DNA from: Plasmodium malariae
Taxonomy: Eukaryota; Apicomplexa; Aconoidasida; Haemosporida; Plasmodiidae
DNA length: 64,000 nucleotides
NCBI RefSeq assembly: GCF_900090045.1
Contig: NC_041777.1
Span: 1,174,501-1,238,500 of the forward strand
Direction of reading: 5' to 3'
The notes below the pieces were generated by a model that was given only the letters and a program-made list of their open reading frames with translations, was not told where the DNA came from and did not search any database. Positions 39,879-53,190 of this stretch are shown piece after piece. The translations under genes and the position numbers were made by a program. Every line of letters begins with the position of its first letter. The first letter of the stretch is position 1.

Positions 39879-40828
39879 ATGGAACAAAATATTGCGTTGT
39901 TTTTATTTATTAATATTTCAACTTTTATACTATTACCTTGGATATGTTACTTTTACAATGACATGGTATTATAGTATTATTCGAAATATTTGTATTATTT
40001 ATATTTTAATTGTTTATTTTTTTTAATGCTTTTTCTTAGGATAAGAATATTTTTTTATATAAAAATAAGAAATATTTACATTTTTTTTTTGTTTAGAGCT
40101 CTCTAAATGTTTATTTTGAAGAAGAATGCAAATTTTTTAGAAAATTAAATGCTAGAAATTATAGATTATTAACAAAACATAAACACGATAAGGATTCATG
40201 TATTGCAAAATTTATAGACGAAACTCCAAATAATGAAGTGAATGATAAAAGATATATATCTAATAATAAAAGAGGAACAGATGGAAAACACAAACAATCA
40301 TGTAGACGTTCATTATATATTAAGGAATACGATAGAAATGTTGAGAAAAATAAATGTGTTATACCTAAAACAAAAAAATATTTCGATTTTGAAAGAAAAA
40401 TATTTAAAGAACTTGATTATGAAGATTATGTTAAAAATAGCAAAATTATTGAATATATAGAATATAAAAAACTAGCACGTAAAAAACGCAGAATACGAAT
40501 TGCTTTACTTTTGTTATTTATATTTATATTGATACTACCGATATTAGATCTTTCATTAGAGAAATTTACCGAGGGTGGGTTGTTGGGTTTATTATACTTG
40601 TTATATCCAACATCTGGAGGACCACCTGGAGTAGATGGGTCTTTGGTTACATTGTTAAGCAAAGATGGATGGGGTAATTTAGTAAAAATATGTGCATCAA
40701 CTACGTTCATTTATGGTGTACCATTTCTTATATTTGTTGTTATATTTATATTAGGAATGGTTTACTACTATAAAAAAGTTATAAAATATGAAAATATTAA
40801 GTTAAAAAAAAGATTATGTAAGAAATAA
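39879..40828 (+). CDS. Fam-l-type exported membrane protein
   Basis: Exons are 39879-39965 and 40097-40828, phase 0, 272 residues. Exon 1 starts MEQNIALFLF and ends WICYFYNDM at an ATG/GTATTA donor. The frame of exon 2 is open from the GTTTAG acceptor, well upstream of the internal ATG at 40238. PEXEL-like RLLTK is at residues 52-56 in NYRLLTKHKH. The block YFDFERKIFKELDYEDYVKN matches the subtype, but the following segment reads RKKRRIRIALLL instead of KKYGLRL. Membrane segments are at about 163-181 and 233-253, and the loop is glycine/proline-rich (SGGPPGVDG). The C-terminus is YYYKKVIKYENIKLKKR. It is intact. Confidence 0.88.
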
Positions 40829-43800
40829 TATATATTTTTCTGTGAAGATGAATTTAACATATATAGCCATATCTTTAGTGATATACTTAACAGCCATAAT
40901 AATAACTATTTTTATTTTATAATTACAGATACGTATACCAGTGTTTTTGTTGGGAAACAATAAACTTGTATGTTTTTAGACATTTTGTTAATTTGAATTT
41001 TTGACTGTTTGAATAATTTTCAATTTTTATTTTAAGGAATGACTTCTGTATATCCATTTATTTTTTCTTGATATATAAATCTTCGCTTTAAAATAGATTT
41101 TATAAATAATTTATATATATTGGCATTAAAATCAATATATAATGGAATTATTTATGTAATTTTATTGGATGGTTGCGCTTTCTATTATATTAAACATATT
41201 TTTTCCTTTTTGAAGTCTAAAATTATTATTTGCTTATGTTACCTAAAAAAATGTACTATTATAGTGATGTTAACAATGATGTGTCATTTTTTGCATTCAA
41301 CGTATGTATATGAATAATATGTATTACAGTGGTACGTATATAAATTTTTTTTTTTACCAAAGAAAGAATGTTAATATTTATTCTATAAAATATATTTTAT
41401 GTGGTATGTTTTATAAACGGTTCTAAAGTATAAATCTTTTTAAAAGATATAATTTTTAACATAGTCTATGTTTGAAATTATAAATATACCATGAAGTGTT
41501 GTACTTTTTTATTTATGAATTACTTAGAACTACGTACAATCTTTAGGATTCTAAATCATTACAATTAAAGGAAGTTTTTAAACTAAATGTTATAATATTT
41601 TTGTAACTAATTGTAGTTGTTACTCAATATTGCACAAATTACTTGAATTTATATTATATTGAAAATTTGTATTTACGTAATCTATATATTTTATATATTT
41701 TTTATACCATTAAAAAGATGAAATATTGGGAAATAATTAAGAAAATATTAATATATAATCTGTTGAAGTTTTTTCTAAATATCATTTATTTTGGCTTAAA
41801 TAATGAAAAGGTTATATTTCTGTTCTTAATATAATATGTATTATTATTTTCGTATTTGACTGTTAATTACATTATATATAATAAATAATTTAATTAATGT
41901 GCTTTGACACAATTATCAAGTTGAAAAAAAATAAAACACTTATTTCATTAACAATATATATTACTTCTTTTATTTTTGCATGTAATTTTTTTTAATGTTT
42001 TTTTTTAAATATCTTCAATTTTAACAAGCCTTAAAATTACGTATCATAAATAGAAAAATACAAGTTTGATATTTAAGAATAATTTAAGTTCTAAATTGTT
42101 ATGTGTTTCAAAAAATGTATTGAAAGAACAATTTTTTTCATTACATTTATACAAATTATACTTTGTAATGACTACATGTTATTCTCTGTTAAAGCTTCTA
42201 GCATAAGATGTATAATATATTTTTATTTAACATAAAAATAAATCTGAATTTTTGAATTTATCATATATATTTATAACGATAAAATAGCACATAAATTAAT
42301 AGACCTTTAAGGTTCTTAAAATATAATTATTATATAAATCATAAATTAAAATTCAGAATAGTTATTTTTATAGTAAGACATATATATTAAATTTTGATTA
42401 AAAGTCATATTATCATCCGTAAACAAAGTTTTTTTATTTCAAAAAATATATATATTTTTTTATTTATTTTACATTACTTTTTGAATGAAAGGGGATTCCA
42501 TTACCATAAATATACTTTTATAAGCATAAAACAAAATTTATATATATTGCAAACATAGTATTGCATAATAGTTTTTTTAATACACACTTAAGGCAAATTG
42601 CATATTAAATGTATCATTGAAATATTTTACTATTATAATATGCTAGTTGTTAAAAAAATATATTATAATTGTAGAGAGCCCGATGAATTAAAAAATTTTC
42701 ATCATTTAAAATTTTAATATAATTATTTGTATGAAAAAAATGCAATAAGAAAAAATAAATGTTACTATAAGAATTAATCCCGATATCCTTTAAAAATTAT
42801 ATATTACTTCTTTTTGGTAACAAAAATATAATTAAAACTATATTTGAAGTTATAGCGTAAATTATTATATAAATACATTTTTATTATTAATCTTTCATTA
42901 TAAAAAAAAAAAAAAATTAATTATATTTATACAGAAATATATATATGGAAGAAAAAAAAACAAAGTTTTAGCATAATAAATATTCACTAATATTCTTGAT
43001 TATATGATCAAATTAACATCCTATTTTTTTGTATAATATAATGCTTAATAGTTTTCGTAATTTATTTTTTAATAAAATTTATATACTGCTTTGTTTATAA
43101 AATTTTATTTACCACAATTTTTCTTATGTAAAAAATTTTAACTTTTTAAATATATGTAAGTTTAAATAATGAACGCATTTAAACCATACAAAAGAAGTAT
43201 CATATGTAAAAAGTTACAATAAGTACATAAATTATAATGGAGTAAAGATATATTATTTGAATTCTTACAACTTACTGTAGTAATTCAAAAAAATTATTTT
43301 AAATGTAATAAATTTTTTTTTTTTAATTATGTACATATGAAAATAAACGTACTTAATTTCTTTTTTATTTTTAATAACTTTTTTTTAATATAATAGATTT
43401 ATAATTATTATCCCCAGTATTATAAATATAGAAAGAGGAAAATAAATAGGATGTAAAATAATTTTATTATTACAAGAAAATTTTATATTATACGAAAATA
43501 TTAAATGATCATATTTCATCTTAAAATTATGTTTTTAATAGTATGAATTAAAATAAAATATTATATATTGTGAATTAATTTTTAAATTATACGATTTAAA
43601 AATTAGTAAAATTTTTATATTCCTAATTGTTTTTTTATCATCCCTTTATATATCTTATATATATATTTTTTTTTATTACTTTTATTTGTAATAATGTATG
43701 GATAAGAAAATTTCTGAAATTATTTAACTGCATAAAATATTTATATACTAAATTCCTTCTTATTTTTATATTAATATTTTTCATCATATATTTATGTACG

Positions 43801-44590
43801 TTTTGAAAAGGAATGGATAAAATTAGATAATCAAATATTTTTAAGTATTCTATTAAATAATAATAAATAGTATTTCGATTTAAATTTAAATTCTTATATT
43901 CAAAAATACTTATACAAAAATATAACGACTATTATCACAGTACGCTTAAAAATATACATAAATAAATATATTTCAGAGTAACAATAAATTCAATTTTATT
44001 AATAAAAATGGCTTATAAATGAATATGCGTTTTTTCAGATAGATATTAACGAATATTTTATATAATGAAAAATATTTTTTATAAGTTCATATATCCTTTC
44101 TATGTTTTTTATTGTCAGAACAATTAATATTATTTAACCAAAGAATGATCATATACCAAAAAGAAGTATAAAATTAGAATTGATACTTAAAAACAACGTA
44201 AAAGTTCAAAATTAGCTTCTGAATTTATATAAGTATACATTTTCTACATGTTATACTTTCTTTTAAATAAATGAAAGAATTTTATAATTGAATGAATAAT
44301 TTACGTTTTTATTTCATCTTATTTAATAATATTCTTCTTCGTGATATTTTATGTTGTTATTATCTTTTATTGTATAATAAATCTTTATAGAAATTATATC
44401 AAATCAATATTAAATTTATTTTTCAATTGTAAAATATAATATGAGTTACATCAATATAAATTCGATTTATGACTTTTATAATAAAATAAAAAAATTTAAA
44501 GTAATGTTAGAAGTTTATTTTATCATCTGCAGAATTTAAGCTATAGATAATAATTTCATTTTTAAACATATAATACCACTAACATATATA
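40829..44590. other. 3.8-kb spacer without a gene
   Basis: Frames at 41120-41317 and 41643-41834 are hydrophobic, lack motifs and lie in shared fam 3' flank. At about 42.49 kb GGGGATTCCATTACCATAAATATAC resembles the fam 5' flank seen at 26.23 and 29.92 kb, but no fam gene follows within 1 kb, so a gene may have been lost here. The rest is plain A/T-rich sequence. Confidence 0.55.
40970..41010 (+). promoter_or_regulatory. Conserved 3' flank element
   Basis: GTTTTTAGACATTTTGTTAATTTGAATTTTTG, in two parts, about 155 bases after the stop, resembling the other fam 3' elements. Confidence 0.35.
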
Positions 44591-45494
44591 ATGTTGGAAA
44601 ATATTAAGTCACTCATCTTTGTTAAAATACTTGCATTTCCCCTTTTAATTTGGATAAGCCATTATAACAATAATGTAGTATTTTAATATTTCTTCTTATT
44701 AATTTTTTGGGTTTTATATTATATTTTTAAAAATTGTATATTCTTAGTATATAATACAAATACTTGTAAATAATAAATATTTACTTCCTTATTTTTAGTA
44801 TACCTGCTGTAAATCTATGAACAATAATAGTTTACTAGATGAGTATTCAGGTTTAACAATTAATAGACTATTATCAGGGAATTCAATGAATGTAATATCA
44901 ACTGGATATACATTAGATCATAATGGTGGCACTACATTAATGGATGAAAAAATAAATATATATAAAAATGACAGAGACCATAAATTACGAAGAAAAATAA
45001 TAAAAGAAATTTTATTAAAAGCAGAGGAAAGGAATAAATTAGTTAAGAAAAAAAAATCTTCTTTATATAAGAGTATTGATGAATATCTTGAAAAAAAAAT
45101 ACCCATCGAATTATGTTTAATAGATAAAACTCAGAATAACAAGAAAATTGATAAATAGAATTCAAATAGGATGCTAAATGAAGAGATATTTTAAAATATT
45201 AAGCCACCTTTTGTAATCTTATAGTCAGGATTAGTACTTTTATCAATATATGTTCTTTTTATGGAACTAGTAATTGGAAGAGAAACAGGATTAGTTGTAA
45301 TAGATAACATATTATATGCAGTACCACCACTAATTTCAGGAGTTTTATTTTTTGTTGCAGCTTTAGTTGTATTAGGTATTAATTATACTTTAAAAAAAAT
45401 TGAAAAATTTAATACAAAAAAGCGAATTAAATCTAAAATTTACTATAATGTTGTTAATTCCTATGGTAAAAAAATATTCAATATAGAAGGATAA
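44591..45494 (+). pseudogene. Exported protein gene, broken by in-frame stops
   Basis: Exon 1 (44591-44677, MLENIKSLIFVKIL then a hydrophobic run ending WISHYNNNV) and exon 2 from 44799 follow the same plan as the fam genes. RLLSG sits at residues 52-56, the exact place of RLLxK in them, but the following sequence is different (GYTLDHNGGTTLMDEK). The frame stops at 45156-45158. In the same frame, after two more stops, a C-terminal half resumes from about 45225, with a membrane segment at about 45310-45380 (YAVPPLISGVLFF) and a basic tail (LKKIEKFNTKKR) that recalls the fam-l C-terminus. A third exon beginning after CTTATAG at about 45225 is possible, but no good donor is visible. RLLSG is seen in other Plasmodium exported proteins of unknown function. 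Pseudogene is the more likely reading. Confidence 0.65.
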
Positions 45495-48194
45495 ACTATG
45501 CAGTATAATTAGAAACAAAACATGAATAGGATATGCACATAATCTTATTAAATTTCAAAAATTCTTATGAATATGCATAACTATTTTGATATATGTTATA
45601 GAAATATGTATTTAAATCCTCAGTTTTACTGTTTTATTTTTAAATGTTGTATTTTAAGGAATTGATTGAATTATGTATTCTGGAATAATATATATATGTG
45701 CATTTAATTATACTTATACATGAAGTGTAAATACTATGCGTAAAATTAACATAAAATGTGAATTTACTATTGTTTCATCAAATTGTCAGGAAAATTCACG
45801 TTGTTAATCCTAAATACTGGATATAATACTTATTCATTTATTTTACGTTTTTAGTCGAAAATGATTATTTAGATACCTAATTAAAAAAAATGTATTATTT
45901 CTTTTAAATTAATTTTAAATGTCTTATTTTGTGCTTGATAAGAAAAAGGACCGTTATTTTTTTTTTTTTTTTGTAGAAAGCAAATATAATAAATTTTTAT
46001 GAAAAACTGTTTTATGATAAATGTATTATAAAATATATTTAAAATAAAAAAGTTTTTAAGGTGTTTAAAATTTTCAATAACATGAATATAAAAATACATA
46101 CATGTAATAAAAAACCAAAGTTCTTACGAATTAATTAAGGTTTATTATTATATGTGAGTATTATAAATTAATGTAACTAAATTCTCTCCAAGCTCATTTA
46201 ATATTCAAATTTATTTAAATTATGTTTTTAATCTAATTTACTAAGGGCTAATTAATAATATATTATGAAGAATGTTATATATATATATACTATATTTTTA
46301 CTTTTTAGTTAACGTTATATATTGCAATGTGTTATTAAAATATTTAATTTTATGTATATAATATATAAGAATTAATTATTTTTTATCCATATATATATAT
46401 CTTTATATACTGTAAAATATTATATATGAAAATTATTGTTAATAACAGAAATAATTGTATTTTACAGTGCAAATTTTAACTAAAAATACTGTGGACATTT
46501 ATGGTTATTGTATATAATATCTTTTAATGGGATAAAATATATATAATAGAAAATTTATTGTAACGTTTTTCTTTCTTTATTTTTAATATAATATATTGTA
46601 TTTATTTACGTACCATAATTTACAAATTAAAATAAATATAAATATATATATTTATATTATATAAAACAATAAAAATAATAATACAAATTAGAGAAATATA
46701 ACAAAATTAAGTAGTGTATTGGAATTGCTTAAAATTATGAATCATATTCAGAGAAATTTTTATGTATGAATTTATTATTACTATAAATAGTTACGAAATA
46801 TATAATTGATTACAAAATAATTATGAGAAAATTTTTATTTTATTTTTTTTATATGAACATGCCAATGTTTCAATAATGTAGATTTGTTTCTATAATACCT
46901 TTTTATATATTATTATTTTGAATTTGATATTAAACACTATAAAAAACACCTCGTATATAAATTAACATCTAAATTTATAAATATATTTTAAAATTCATGA
47001 TAAAAAGTAATTATGTGTAGAAATTAAAATGAGTGTATATTCTGAAATTTCTAATTACAGATGAGAAGGTACTTAAAAATTTTATACGTTGAAAAACGGG
47101 AACTCCTAGTTATAAAATAACATGTGTATAGTAAAGTGTATATAATTAGTTCTATAGTAACTATTAAAGTTGAATTCTATAATAGACCTGATGTGAAGAA
47201 CTATCCTTTAATTTTATTAATTTTTGCATATTATCATTTTAACTACTATAATACATATGCAAATATTATTGTTTTTGACATTGTATAAAGTAAAAATGAA
47301 ATACAGAAATATAAATTCTATTTGTTACTATTATGATTTACTTTAGAGAAATAATTATAATTATATAAGGACTTTATATATTTTTTTCATTTATCATATA
47401 TCTTTTTTTTATACTCCTTAGATGTCATAAATATAAAAGGGTATTAAGGGATCAAGAAAAAAATTAAGACAATTATTTCAGAAAAACATATTTATGATTT
47501 ATTAAATAATATATAGTAGTCTTCCTATGTAAATACGAGTAACAACAGAATTCATATTTCTTATTTTCATGCATACAACTCCTTACAACTATGACACGTA
47601 TAATATCCACTATTTGAAGAAAACAACGTTAAAATTGTTGTATGTAGGATTAAATTTTTAATTCTAATTAATTAAGAGGAAACAAATATTAATATAAATT
47701 TAAAATATCGTTATAAATAAAAAATGTATATTATTTTTATCTTTTGAATAATGTTAATATTTTAAGATTTTTCTTTTTTATATATGTAATAAAGTTATAG
47801 GTGATATTTTTAATACTTCTGTTACTTTTTCTCTTTTTGTAGTTTTCAATACTTATGAATTAAACTTTACTTCATGATATTGTATATGAAAATCAACATT
47901 TTTGTGTAATATAAGGCTATATGTTAAAGTTTCAGAATTATACATTTTATATACCAAAGAAAGTTTTTTGAATAAGTGGAATTTGTTTTTCCTATTCGTA
48001 CAGTAGTGTTATATTTATGGTAACATTTTCTGTTGATAAATTTTATATCATTATTTCTGTAATTTTTATGCACAACTGTTTTTTTTTAATATTTAGTTTA
48101 TCTTATTTATTAATAAATTTTATATTCATGTAAGCTTTACAACATTGAGGATTAAATATTCTATGAAAATAATATTGTGTGTAATTTTTTATCT
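45495..48194. other. 2.7-kb spacer
   Basis: No gene is visible. A minus-strand frame at 45881-46099 is low complexity. This is the space between a plus-strand and a minus-strand gene whose 3' ends face each other. Confidence 0.6.
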
Positions 48195-49363
48195 TTAAGG
48201 ATACCCCTGAGAATGATAACCTATATTATGAAAACTTCCTTCATAATTTCTATTTATATCCTCATGCACATTGTATAAGGATCCTCTTGTTTCTTCTTGA
48301 TCTTCATTAACTTCAATCATTTTTTTCCTTTGTGAAAGACTATGTAACCATGATTTCAATGGAGTAAACTGTATGAAAAAAAAAAAATATGTATATTTAC
48401 TTAAAAATATAACTTTTTGTGTCTTGTAATTATTTGTGGAAATTAATTATACGATGTGTAGTAAAATATCCATATATTTATGTATAATTTTTATTAACTT
48501 TATATAACAAAAATAAAGTCATTGTTCCTAGTAACGTGATAGCTGTAGTTATGCTAGCAACAAATATATAATCTGTGTTTGTAGGGGGTAAAATGTATGG
48601 TAATCTAGGACAAGGATTTACAGTGCTCATTTTATTATCATATGCTTTCTTGAAATTGATTAACTCCTCACAAAAAGCGTCATTACTATTTTTTTGACAT
48701 TTGTCATAATGTTCAGTATAAAAGTTGTAACATTCTTGAATTTTATTACAGTAACCGCCATTAGATATGCCATTTGTGCCATCATATTTGTGAAAAGCAT
48801 CATAATAACTATATAGTTGTTTAAGGTTTTTTAAAATATCAGAATTAATCGTTTTTATTTCGTCCTTGCATATATTATTTATTTTGGACGAAAGAACTAT
48901 ATATTGTTCAAGCCAAGTAGGCTTCTTAGTATATTTTTCATCTGAATTTATCCGGTAATTCAAGTATTTACAACGTTTCGGGTCATAAGAATTATAATAT
49001 TGCTTTATTTCAATTAAATATCTACCAATATCTTGACAGGGAGAGATAAAGGTCTGATCAGTATCAGTAATAAAATTAAAATTTTCAGGGCTACAATACC
49101 TTCCAGGATTACCCCCACTACCTTTGCTATTCTGAGTATCTGAGAGTGTTTGTTCAAATTCTTTTTTATATTGAAGAAATAATGTCACGGTATTCTCCTA
49201 AAAATAAAAAGAATATAATAATAATATTTTAATAAGAAAAATGATATTTCAATTAAATAGATTTATATATCATTTCTAGAACAATGTATCCTTTGACACA
49301 ATAATATATATAATTATAAAATAAAAATAAATTTACCTTTTCTTCTGTAGTTCCTGGTGTCAT
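48195..49363 (-). CDS. pir: PIR variant antigen, minus strand, separate clade
   Basis: Exons on the minus strand are 49363-49337, 49197-48499 and 48368-48195, all phase 0, 299 residues. Exon 1 encodes MTPGTTEEK before a GTAAAT donor. Exon 2 contains ISPCQDIGRYL, then CKYLNYRIN, the PIR central motif, then an NGGYCNKIQECYNFY cysteine pair, and ends in a membrane segment at about residues 219-241 (TDYIFVASITTAITLLGTM). Exon 3 begins FTPLKSWL and is acidic and glutamine-rich after a basic start, ending HSQGYP. Gene plan is the same as in the three plus-strand PIR genes, but the cysteine spacing and tail differ, and it more closely recalls the vivax-type vir proteins. It is intact. It is one of only two genes on this strand. 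Confidence 0.94.
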
Positions 49364-52300
49364 TTTATATATGTATACGTGAATTAAGTAACTAAAATTA
49401 AATTTATGTAATATTAATATTTATATAAAAGAAAAAAAGTATATATATGTTTATATGTGGTGTATTCCTTTTTTTTATACATAGAATTTAAAAAAAAAAA
49501 AATACTTAGGAAAATTTCTTCTTTAATTTATATTAATATTAGAATCAGTTGTTTGCACGTAGTAAAATATAAGACAAACGCTTTTAACTTATAAAATAAT
49601 ATTTTTTTTAAAAAACAATGTTATTTTATTCTGAATAAAAAAAATTATAGAGAAAAATACACTTCCCTATTTTTTTATTCATTTAATGCTTATATAATTA
49701 AACTGATATATATTACAAAAAATAAATTAATTTTAGTTCATTCTCATATAAATTTCCTATAATACTGAAATAACGATTTAGAAATTCGTTTTGGCTTTTT
49801 AAAATGTTATAAACAGACAAATATTAACTACTTATAATGTATAGAATTTTCTTTTTTATTTTATAACTTTTTTTTTTATTGTTAAGATAATAACTTTCAT
49901 AATATTTCAATTAATATTTATAATAAGATATTACAGTGTATATATTGGTTAAGAAACTGAACTTTAACAATATTACTAAAATTATAATTTAATTAAATGA
50001 AATAGAAATTTAACTATAATGTATTATATTACATGAAAATAAGTATTAATCTGTTAAATTCAAAATATAGCTACTGATAAAATTTGTTTTTATGATAAAT
50101 ATAATATTCCATAACTAAACTATATCGTTTAATTATAAAAAAATCTGTCAATTGTCTTAATCCTATAATATGTAAAAGTCAAAGTTTTACTTTCTTCCTG
50201 AGAAATTTCGGTGTGGTATAATATATATCTGTATTCAATATATAAATGTATGCAGAAAAACTAAGAATTTTTATACTATAAATTAATTATAGTTATATAT
50301 TAAAGAAAAAAAGAAAAATTTAATAATTATCCTGACTTATTTAATGAAACTTATTATTGAAATCATTTGTACTTGTAGCATTACAAAAATAGAGTTTAAT
50401 ACGTTAATCAAAATTTATCATTATAAGCTACAGAGCATACAACCTATTAGTAATCATTTTTATGATAGATGTTTTTATTTTTATATATAATAAAATAGCT
50501 TCAAAAGTTAATATTATAATATTTTCCAATGTTGTTTTTCTCTTATATTTTATTTATGAATAATATATTTCAAAATGATTCAACAACGTAATAACATTTA
50601 ATGCGACGTACTTAGAAAATAATAATAAAAATTTTCTATTTTTTTATATATAATATTGTTCTAAAATATCCAAGATTCATATATATTTAGTGTGATATAT
50701 AAATTATAAGTTATATCTTTACTGTACTAATATATTTAATACATAATCATATATATTTTAAAAAAAATATAAAATGTTATAAAAAAAAAATTATTTCTAT
50801 TATTATTTCATATATGTAATTAATTGTCTTTTTCTTCATGAACGATGTAGAAGTTATAATAGTACTATAATTATTATAACTGTTAAAATAAATATTGATT
50901 AAATTTATTTTACAATGGATATTCTTTGGTTCATATTTTATTTTTTTATTTATAATATTAAAATATCTTTTTTTAATTTTTACATAAGCGTTTCAATTAA
51001 TATAGTTACATAGTTATCATGGAGTGATATATATTTCAAAAAATTACGGTTTTGTTATTTGAACTTTGTATTAAATCATAAATATGTTTATAAGTTTATG
51101 TATGTTAATATTCTTTTATAATATTTAATATAATTTTAACTTGAAATATGTTTATATTATTATAATTAAATTAAATAAATTATTAAGTTCATATATCAAA
51201 TATAAAAATTAAAAGAAATCCTACATATTAATATTATTGTACTATATACTCAATATTATCTAAATATAAAAGTGATATATATCTTATATTATAAAATTTA
51301 AAAGTATTTTTTTTAAAATTGCCTTTTTTATATAAAATTAATATACTTTAAAAGAACTATATATTTATTATTTGCCATATAAAATAAGAATATTTAAATT
51401 AATTTTAATTTATTAAAAATTTTCGAAATATAAATAATGTTAATATTAATAATAAATAAAAATAATTATTTTCTGAAAAATATATTATTGATATACTATA
51501 ATATATATGTTTTGTGTAGTATGAGGATATTATATTACAAATTAGAATTTACATTCCAACTAGGATTGTGTGACTTGATCATAATACTTAAAATTAATTC
51601 AGAATAGTATATTTTTTATTTTTGTTCTTAATATTATTACTGCATTAATTATATAATTTAAAAAATAAACAAAATGTTGTTATTAGAGTTTTTACTCAAT
51701 AGAAATCGGCAAACAAAAATTTATAATTTACTTATTTTTTATGGTATACGAATAAAGTAAAAAATTATTATGAATCAAAATGGTTTATCTGTTTTAAATA
51801 ATAGATCTACTATTCGTGTATGTTATAAATATATATATGCATATACGTATAATTTATAAAATAATATAAAAAAGAATAAGAAGAAATAATCTTATTAACT
51901 AGATATTAAAGAAAAGTATTATTCTGTAATTACAAAAAAGAGAAAAAGAAGAATTATTGAAAGTCAAAATTTATAAACACCCTTCAAAACTCAAAAAGGA
52001 AGTATCAAAATATTTTTTATTAATATAATAAAAATAAAAATAGATATTTAATTGAAAGGAAAAAAATAAAAATATATGATATTTTTTGAAATTTCTTTGA
52101 AATAATCTTATTCTCTTTCATTTGTACTTCGTTTTAAAAAAGTGTTGAAATTTATCAATTTAGTACTGTTTAACTTATATACTTTTTTATAATTATATTT
52201 TATATCTTTGATTTTATTAAAATGTTAATAAATTATAATGTATAAAAAAAGAGACCAATAAACCATAAGAATCGTTTCTAATTATTGGTTTATATCCTTT

Positions 52301-53190
52301 TTTAAAAGTTAATAATATATACATATTATTGTAAAAACTTATGTATCCAGAATAATTTCATTATTATTTCATTTTAGTCATTTTAATAATTTCATTGATA
52401 TTTTAAATATATTTTAATAAAACTTGTATAAACAAAGGTAAAAAATACTTTAATGATATTAATGTACATATATATATATGATCATTTTTCATTTAAGCCA
52501 CAATATTTGTTGAGAAAAAAAATTAAATTCTTTATTAAGAGATTGAAATTTTATATATGTTTTTTCCATTTTGAGAATATATAGATAACTCAAGAGAAAA
52601 ATTATTATATATATAACAGTTAAAGTATTATAAATTTATAATAAATGAGAACTATTAATATGAGAACATTTATTAGGGCATAGAGATTAACATTTTTTTA
52701 TGGAATATATGATTTACTTTTTTATAAGATAAAATATATGTGGCATATAATAAACTTTTCATATATTTTAACATCATTTTTCTTTAATGAAAAGATTTAC
52801 TATATCAATTAAAACATTAATTTCCAAATAATGCGAATACTTATAGGTTACAGAATAATTTTCTTTTCAAAAATGAAGAATATTGTATAGTTATATTTAA
52901 TAGAATAAAATATAATCATATAAATTTATGTCATAATATTATATTAATTCAAAAATAGTGTTAAAATTTATTTATTTTGCTCTTTTTTATTATTCAAAAT
53001 ATTATTTTTTTCTAAGTTTAATATTTTGGAACATGCAAATATCAATTTTTATTTTTTTTTAATATATATAATATATTCTTACTAATTTTATTGAATAGAG
53101 CATTAATATAATGTTATAATGAATATTTTTTCAGAAAGAAAAAAAATTCTATATAATAATAATATATTTTAAGTGTCTGAGTTTCAAACT
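49364..53190. other. 3.8-kb spacer
   Basis: No gene was found. It separates two minus-strand genes and so should hold the promoter of the PIR gene at its left and the 3' flank of the STP1 pseudogene at its right. It is A/T-rich with no recognised element. Confidence 0.6.
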
